From: Lachnospiraceae bacterium
GTDB taxonomy: Bacteria; Bacillota; Clostridia; Lachnospirales; Lachnospiraceae
Length of the DNA stretch: 6,310 nt
Direction of reading: 5' to 3'
NCBI GenBank assembly: GCA_900759225.1
Contig: CAAEUM010000046.1
Span: forward strand, 1-6,310
This document shows positions 1-5,000 of this stretch, in pieces. The notes under the pieces were generated by a model, which ran no database searches, had not been told where the DNA came from, and saw only the letters and a list, made by a program, of their open reading frames with translations. The translations under genes and the position numbers were made by a program. Every line of letters begins with the position of its first letter. Within the stretch, counting starts at the first letter, position 1.

Positions 1-768
1 GGTCACCTTTGAAAAAGGCACAAGGGGCTTTTCAATGTACTCGACAGAATCCATATCACGCACCAGCTGTTTTTTCACAACCGGCTTTGCATGGGAATTA
101 ATAGGCAGGAAGCTTTTTATGGTGCCGTCCTCATGGTAGCCCACCTCATAAAAAGCCGGCACATAAATGCCCTCCAGCTCTGCTGCCTTCTCAAGGAACT
201 GCTTTCTTGTACCTCCGGCCTTTTTATTCTCTTTATAAAGGTCTACCAGATCAAAGTAGACTGTTTCGCCCTCGCCAATATAGAACATGTCAAAAAAATC
301 AGCCAGAGGCTCCGGATTATAAGCACAGGGGCCGCCGCCGATAACAATAGGCATATCTTCTCCTCGCTCACTGGCGTGAAGGGGGATCTGGGACAGCTCC
401 AGTACCTGCAGCACATTGGTATAGCACATTTCATACTGCAGCGTGATCCCTAAGAAATCGAAATCCTTTACCGGTTCCTGGCTTTCCAGAGCAAAGAGGG
501 GTATCTTCTTTTCACGCATGATCGGGTCCAGATCCATCCATGGACTGTAAACACGCTCGCAGTAAATATCCTCGCGGCTGTTAAACATGGAATAAAGGAT
601 CTGGATTCCCAGATGGGACATTCCGATGGAATAGCAGTCGGGGAAGCACATGGCAAAACGTACCTTCCCTTTTGGGTCTTTTCTGCACATATTTACCTCA
701 CCGCCAATATAGCTGGCCGGCTGCTGTACAGACAATAGTATTTCATCACTTAACGCTAATTTTCTCAT
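1..768 (-). CDS. TIGR03960-like B12-binding-domain/radical SAM protein, N-terminal 256 residues (3' end off window)
   Basis: The frame is open from the ATG at 768 to the window edge (256 codons, no stop), so the C-terminal part is missing. The start is supported by an AGAAGGAA ribosome binding site 5 nt upstream. The protein begins MRKLALSDEILLSVQQPASY and continues with CFPDCYSIGMSHLGIQILYS (residues 41-60), GGGPCAYNPEPLADFFD (144-160), YIGEGE (163-168) and PLVPFSKVT (248-256). From memory of the family, this matches the N-terminal Rossmann-like, B12-binding-like domain of TIGR03960 radical SAM proteins. These full-length proteins are around 600 residues, and the CxxxCxxC iron-sulfur motif follows shortly after the point where the window ends. 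The exact reaction of the family is not established to my knowledge. In Clostridia the gene often lies next to a TIGR03936/DUF2344 gene and the RNase G gene, which would be expected beyond the left edge. It has its own promoter at 859-887. Family assignment is fairly confident; the function is unknown. Confidence 0.88.
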   Translation of the reverse strand, partial: MRKLALSDEILLSVQQPASYIGGEVNMCRKDPKGKVRFAMCFPDCYSIGMSHLGIQILYSMFNSREDIYCERVYSPWMDLDPIMREKKIPLFALESQEPVKDFDFLGITLQYEMCYTNVLQVLELSQIPLHASERGEDMPIVIGGGPCAYNPEPLADFFDMFYIGEGETVYFDLVDLYKENKKAGGTRKQFLEKAAELEGIYVPAFYEVGYHEDGTIKSFLPINSHAKPVVKKQLVRDMDSVEYIEKPLVPFSKVT

Positions 769-773
769 ATCTG

Positions 774-781
774 TTCCTTCT
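774..781 (-). promoter_or_regulatory. Ribosome binding site of the radical SAM gene
   Basis: The minus strand reads AGAAGGAA followed by 5 nt (CAGAT) and ATG at 768. This fixes the start codon; the next in-frame ATG (codon 27) would discard the conserved N-terminal LALSDEILLSVQQP segment. Confidence 0.8.
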
Positions 782-858
782 GTTTTTGTTGTTCGGGTAT
801 CGTTAATATGAAAAATCACCCGGCACAAGGGCGCATGGAACACCCAGTGTACCAGGTA

Positions 859-887
859 ATTATAAAATAACTTTCACTTAATGGCAA
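859..887 (-). promoter_or_regulatory. Sigma-A type promoter for the radical SAM gene
   Basis: On the minus strand, TTGCCA (887-882, five of six matches to TTGACA) is followed by a 17-nt spacer (881-865) and a perfect TATAAT (864-859). The predicted transcription start is near 852, giving a leader of roughly 84 nt. The leader has one weak hairpin (CGGGTG at 822-817 pairing with TACCCG at 799-794, 17-nt loop) and an A-rich stretch before the ribosome binding site. I see no recognisable riboswitch or T-box core. The promoter lies after the stop of the upstream gene, so the radical SAM gene can be expressed independently of the surface-protein operon. Confidence 0.8.
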
Positions 888-908
888 GGCCTAACCGACT
901 ATTCCTGC

Positions 909-966
909 AGTATCCGTTCAGCCATGCGAAGATTTAGGCAGTAAAAACAAGGCTGAAACTGATACT
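909..966 (-). terminator. Long imperfect inverted repeat after the wall-binding protein gene; possible non-canonical terminator
   Basis: The minus strand has AGTATCAGTTTCAGCC (966-951) and GGCTGAACGGATACT (923-909). They pair over three blocks: AGTATC/GATACT (6 bp), GTT/AAC (3 bp) and CAGCC/GGCTG (5 bp). These are interrupted by one A/G mismatch and one bulged T, with a 27-nt loop (924-950). The hairpin begins directly after the TGA stop at 967-969, where a transcript end would be expected. No U-tract follows the stem on either strand, so it is not a standard Rho-independent terminator. It could be a 3'-end protecting or processing hairpin, a Rho-associated end, or a decayed terminator. Confidence 0.45.
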
Positions 967-1992
967 TCACTCCTGAAAAATGCTGTAAGCGCCGTCCTCC
1001 CGCTCTACCACCCAGACTACATCCCCATGGTCGCGGTAGCGGCCCTTCTTTTGTATACGGCCCTCGGAGTTTACAAGATAGTCACAGCCGTCCACCGTTT
1101 TTACCTCATATTTGCTGCCTGCCTCTGCCCTCTGCAAAAGCCCGGCCTTATAAAGACAGCCTCCGCTGCTTCCATGTACAGCCTTTCCGTTATCCTCAAA
1201 CCGGAAAGAAAGCTTCTGTCCGTAAGAGGTGATCTCTGTCTCCCCGGTCTGGCGTGCGCCGCTTATCTCGTCAAAATACATTAAATCGTATTCATCCAGA
1301 TAGGCTTCAAGGCTGTCTGCGTCACAGTCAATGCCGTCCGTCCCGCAGATAAGGGTTTCATAATACTTCCTGTTCTTTGTCACTGCAATGAGACCGGTGC
1401 GCATGATCCCAAGAGAATCAAAGAGATACACCTTCCCGTCAATGGTTTTAAGCTGGTCTGTCACTACCTTCCCGTTTGAAAGGCCGTAATACCAGCGCTT
1501 TATACCATGCTGGTTTGCGTAAAAATCCTGGGAGGCTGTGGGGACGCGCTCGATCCACTGCTCTGTATGGGAGGGGCTGCTCCCTGCAATCTTTTTTGAG
1601 GAGCAGAGAATGCCATTTTCATCCAGCTTGTAACGGTAGCGGCCATTTTCATCACTTTCCGTGATGCTTTCATCTGCCGCCTTTTTCCCATTTTCCTTAA
1701 AATAGAACCAGCAGCGCTCCATACCGCCCTCAGGCTTCTTTACCATCAGATATTTCCATCCAGTCGCTGCTCCCCTTTCATCCGGGTCACAGTAATAAAC
1801 CCCATCCAGATAAGCGTCGCCGCTGGTATCATCCAGCGCCTGCCCATCCTCCGAGATCCATCCATAAAGGGGCGCACCCGTTTCATCATAAAACATCTTC
1901 TCTTCTGTGCTGCCAAAGGCAGTCCCCGGGAAGACCATTCCCAGGGAAACAGCCGTCAGACAGGCTGTAAGCAGCATTTTTTTGTGTTTCAT
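967..1992 (-). CDS. Secreted cell-wall-binding-repeat protein (choline/glucan-binding-like), 341 aa
   Basis: The ATG at 1992 follows AGGAGG with a 6-nt spacer, and the frame ends at TGA 967-969. Residues 1-27 form a signal peptide: KHKK, a hydrophobic core (LLTACLTAVSLGMVF), then likely cleavage after TAFG. The mature protein consists of degenerate aromatic/Gly repeats of the cell-wall/choline-binding type: MFYDETGAPLYGWI (33-46), YYCDP..GAATGWKYL (66-82), WFYFKENGKKA (95-105), YRYKLDENGIL (119-129), RWYYGLSNGKVV (166-177), GKVYLFDSLGIMRTGLI (186-202), LMYFDEISGARQTGE (237-251), LSFRFEDNGKAV (261-272) and CDYLVNSEGRIQKKGRY (303-319). I see no hydrolase, transpeptidase or protease motif, so it is probably a wall-associated adhesin, scaffold or accessory subunit. 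It lies 13 bp downstream of the large surface-protein gene and is very likely its operon partner. The repeat class is secure; ligand and role are not. Confidence 0.88.
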   Translation of the reverse strand: MKHKKMLLTACLTAVSLGMVFPGTAFGSTEEKMFYDETGAPLYGWISEDGQALDDTSGDAYLDGVYYCDPDERGAATGWKYLMVKKPEGGMERCWFYFKENGKKAADESITESDENGRYRYKLDENGILCSSKKIAGSSPSHTEQWIERVPTASQDFYANQHGIKRWYYGLSNGKVVTDQLKTIDGKVYLFDSLGIMRTGLIAVTKNRKYYETLICGTDGIDCDADSLEAYLDEYDLMYFDEISGARQTGETEITSYGQKLSFRFEDNGKAVHGSSGGCLYKAGLLQRAEAGSKYEVKTVDGCDYLVNSEGRIQKKGRYRDHGDVVWVVEREDGAYSIFQE

Positions 1993-1998
1993 AGGCTT

Positions 1999-2004
1999 CC
2001 TCCT
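1999..2004 (-). promoter_or_regulatory. Ribosome binding site of the wall-binding protein gene, abutting the upstream stop codon
   Basis: The minus strand reads TAA (2008-2006), AGGAGG (2004-1999), six nt, then ATG at 1992. The Shine-Dalgarno sequence starts just after the upstream stop codon. Ribosomes ending the large gene would cover it, so the two genes are probably co-transcribed and may be translationally coupled. Confidence 0.85.
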
Positions 2005-2005
2005 T

Positions 2006-5000
2006 TTACCTGCGCTTCCTGTAGATCAGGTATGCAGACAAGCCCAGGGCAATGCATACGGCGGCGCTAAACATAAGGATGCCCTGCTTTGATTCTTCTT
2101 CCGAAATTTCCTGTGCAGCAGCGTAATCCTCGTTGATGATCCCCGCTGCCTTCATCAGCTCCAGCTTTTCCTCCTCATCCATCAGCTTGTCGCCGGACTT
2201 GCTTAACAAATCCTCACTGCGGTAGAGGCGGCTTGTGCCGTCCTTTGTGTTAAATGCGTAGGTATAGGAGGAGGAGCGCCCTTGTGCCGGTTTTCCTGCA
2301 CTGCTTTCAGGCTTCCTTCCTTCAGGGCTTCCCGCCGTCTCTCCGGTTGTGCTCTTTTCCGGTTTCTCACTTCCTCCACCTTCGGCACTGCCCTCTTCCT
2401 CCTTTGGATCGGATGGGGCCTTTGGTTCTTTTCCAATATCCTCTATATCCTCTGCCTCTGTCTTCTTCTCCATTGAAGCCCCATCCTGCGGCGAAGCTTC
2501 ACTCTCAGCAGAAGCTTCCTTATCCTCAGAAGCGTCAGCCTCCGCCGAAAGTTCCTTATGGGGAGCACCTTCAGAAGCCTCCGCCTTCGCTTTCTCCTCA
2601 GAAGCTGCGTTCTCAGCACCGTCTCCGGCTTTATCCTCCGCCAAGGTGCCATCTGCCCCAGCGTTATTCCCGGTCAAAGCACCGTCAGCCTCAGCTCCAT
2701 CTGCTCCGGCCTTACTCTCAACCAAAGCGCTATCCGCCTCCGCCTTATTCTCCGTCACTGCATCCGCTGCATCTCCCGCAGCATTTCCTCCCTCCGGCTC
2801 AGCCGCACCCTCAGCCGCCTCGCTCTCAGCCTCAGAAATCGCTCCTTCCGCTGTGGCTTCCAGACGGTTTCTGGCGTCCTCCAGCTGTTCATCCGTAATG
2901 GGGCGCAGGAGAAGCTGATTTTCCAGCTTTTTCAAATCCACAAATTCCAGTGCGCCTGCGTCCTCCCTGCCGAAAAACTCATCCGTAAATCCAGCGGCAA
3001 AATCCAGCAGAGAAACATCCGTAAGGGCATTTTCAACTGCCAGCTCCTCGCCTGTTACATAATTAAAGCCTTTGGCGATCCCGTTTTCGTAGCGCACGAG
3101 TACATAGGGTTCACTGCAGTCTAAGGTACTGCTCATATGGGCAATGCCGGAGCGGTTAAAGCTCTTTGGCGTGTGCAGTCTGTCCGCCCCGTCTGTAAGG
3201 CGTCCGCTCTCGTTTAAGAAGCTTGCGTAAACCTCACCATTGTAGGAATCAAGCACCATTCCCTTTAAGGACTGCTCTCCCGTAAGGGCAAAGAGCTCCC
3301 CGTTTTTGCGGACCAGCTGCTGTTCCTGAATAAAGGGAGCTTCTCCCTCATTCACCTCCGTAAAACTTCCGAAGGTTTTTAAGGTTTCATCCTGCCAGAA
3401 GGGCTTAACCGCAAGCTCCCCGCCGGAAGCCTCCAAGCTGCCCGAAAGCTCGTAGACCTTACCGTCCACAGAGAGTGCTTCGCCTCCCCACAGATGGATG
3501 ATCTCCTCCTCCAGACACAGGCCGTCCTTGTCCATCAGCTGCCCTCCGCAGGTGTAGTAATAATTATCCCCGAAGGTCATAACCGTCCTTCTGAGGCTGC
3601 TGGCATCAAAGGTAAGCGTCTGGCTGTCCGCCCCCACCCCTGTGCTTACAGTTACAGTCACAGGGCTGCGGTAATCGTAGGGAAGCGTATATACCCGCTG
3701 CTTTGGTACGGTATCGCACAAAGTAACTCCGCCTGATACCGCTTTAAGCCCAGTGTAGGCCTCATAGGAGGCATTGAGCTCCAGATTGATGGTATCTGCA
3801 CCCGACGGATACAGGGTGACCGGTGACAGCTCTCCCTCTAATATCAGGGTCTGTGACTGGTCTGTCCCTGCTTTTGGGATCACCACGCCGCCGTAGAACA
3901 GATCATCCAGAGCGTAGTAGCCCTTACAGATATAGCCTGCATCGGAACCGCTTTCATTTGAGCCCTCATCCCATACCCACAGGGGATCATTTTCCCCAAG
4001 ACCGGATGGGAAGCCCTCCTGGAAGCTTAAAGTTCTTCCGTACGTTTTATCATTGATCCAGATAAAAGGCATATAGGAATCTGTATCTACCTTGATGATC
4101 GCTGTAAATTTTCCGACTCCGTCTTTTACTACATATCCCATATAGTAGCCCCGGCCTGCTAACGGAAGGCTGTCGCCTGCAGCAGCTGCCAGCTGTACCC
4201 GGCCTGTGTCTTTTGCCTGATACAGCTTGTACCAGTAATACTTGTCGGCCTCCATCTCAATTTTTGCAACCGGAGGCTTTTCCTTATCCGTGCCAATAAG
4301 GGAGGCGGCATCGATCAGCCCGGTTCCCACCGGACCTTCAATGATCTGGCCGTTTCCGCTCACTGTCACTGCTGCGCTGGACTTGTGTGTTACATTTGCC
4401 TCAGATTCGGCATCCATGCGGCCAAGACTCTTATAATTCCATGTATTATTTCCTCCGGAAATAAGCCATTTCATGCCGCCAAGGGCTTCCTCCTCCTTAT
4501 AGATCCGTTCATCCCTTAAATCCTTATCTGTCACAAGGAGGGTGGAATAGAGCACCTCTGTGTCAGCCTCTTCATTGGGGATCGTTCCGCCGAGAGCCGC
4601 TGTCTTAAAGCTTTCCAGTGCATTTGGGTATTGCTCTGTCATCTCTGCCGCCCGCTTCCCGTTTAGGGTAGCTTCCGTAAAGACACGCAGGGATCTGCTG
4701 CTCCAGTCAGAGCCGTCAGCCATATTAAGGATCAGGTCGGAGGTGTCAGCATTTCCGGTCACAGCTCCCATCATCACAAGGCCTCTCACATTGTCCTGTC
4801 CCGGCGCTGCTCCGTCTCCTGTGACATAGCTTCCCACAAGACCGCCTATATAGTTGCTGCCTGTATCATCACTGCCTTTCACTGTTACTGCGCTGTAGCT
4901 GTTGTAAAGCTGTATATTCTGGTAATCTCCGGATAATACACGCCTGGAAATCACCTGGCCTGCAAGGCCTCCCACATGATTTTTTCCTGTTACGGTCGTC

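Noticed and set aside
91..656. Small frames at 91-453 (plus), 243-434 (minus) and 468-656 (minus)
   Set aside because: They are out-of-frame shadows of the radical SAM coding region, which runs open from 768 to the left edge and has clear family motifs.
794..822. Hairpin in the leader of the radical SAM gene (CGGGTG with TACCCG) as an attenuator or riboswitch
   Set aside because: Only six pairs including one wobble, a 17-nt loop, and no U-tract or recognisable riboswitch core; too weak to call.
899..970. 23-codon minus-strand frame starting at GTG 970, encoding a CxxC peptide (VKYQFQPCFYCLNLRMAE then RILQE) near a radical SAM gene, possibly a RiPP precursor
   Set aside because: It has no properly spaced ribosome binding site, overlaps the end of the upstream gene, lies inside the inverted repeat, and the neighbouring radical SAM protein belongs to a housekeeping-type family. 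A tBLASTn search showing conservation would reopen it.
2254..3124. Overlapping long open frames on the plus strand (2254-2898, 2349-2918, 2558-3124) opposite the stalk region
   Set aside because: They arise because Ala/Glu/Ser/Asp codons read on the opposite strand rarely give stops. The translations are low-complexity Ser/Ala or Pro/His/Leu-rich strings with no family resemblance.
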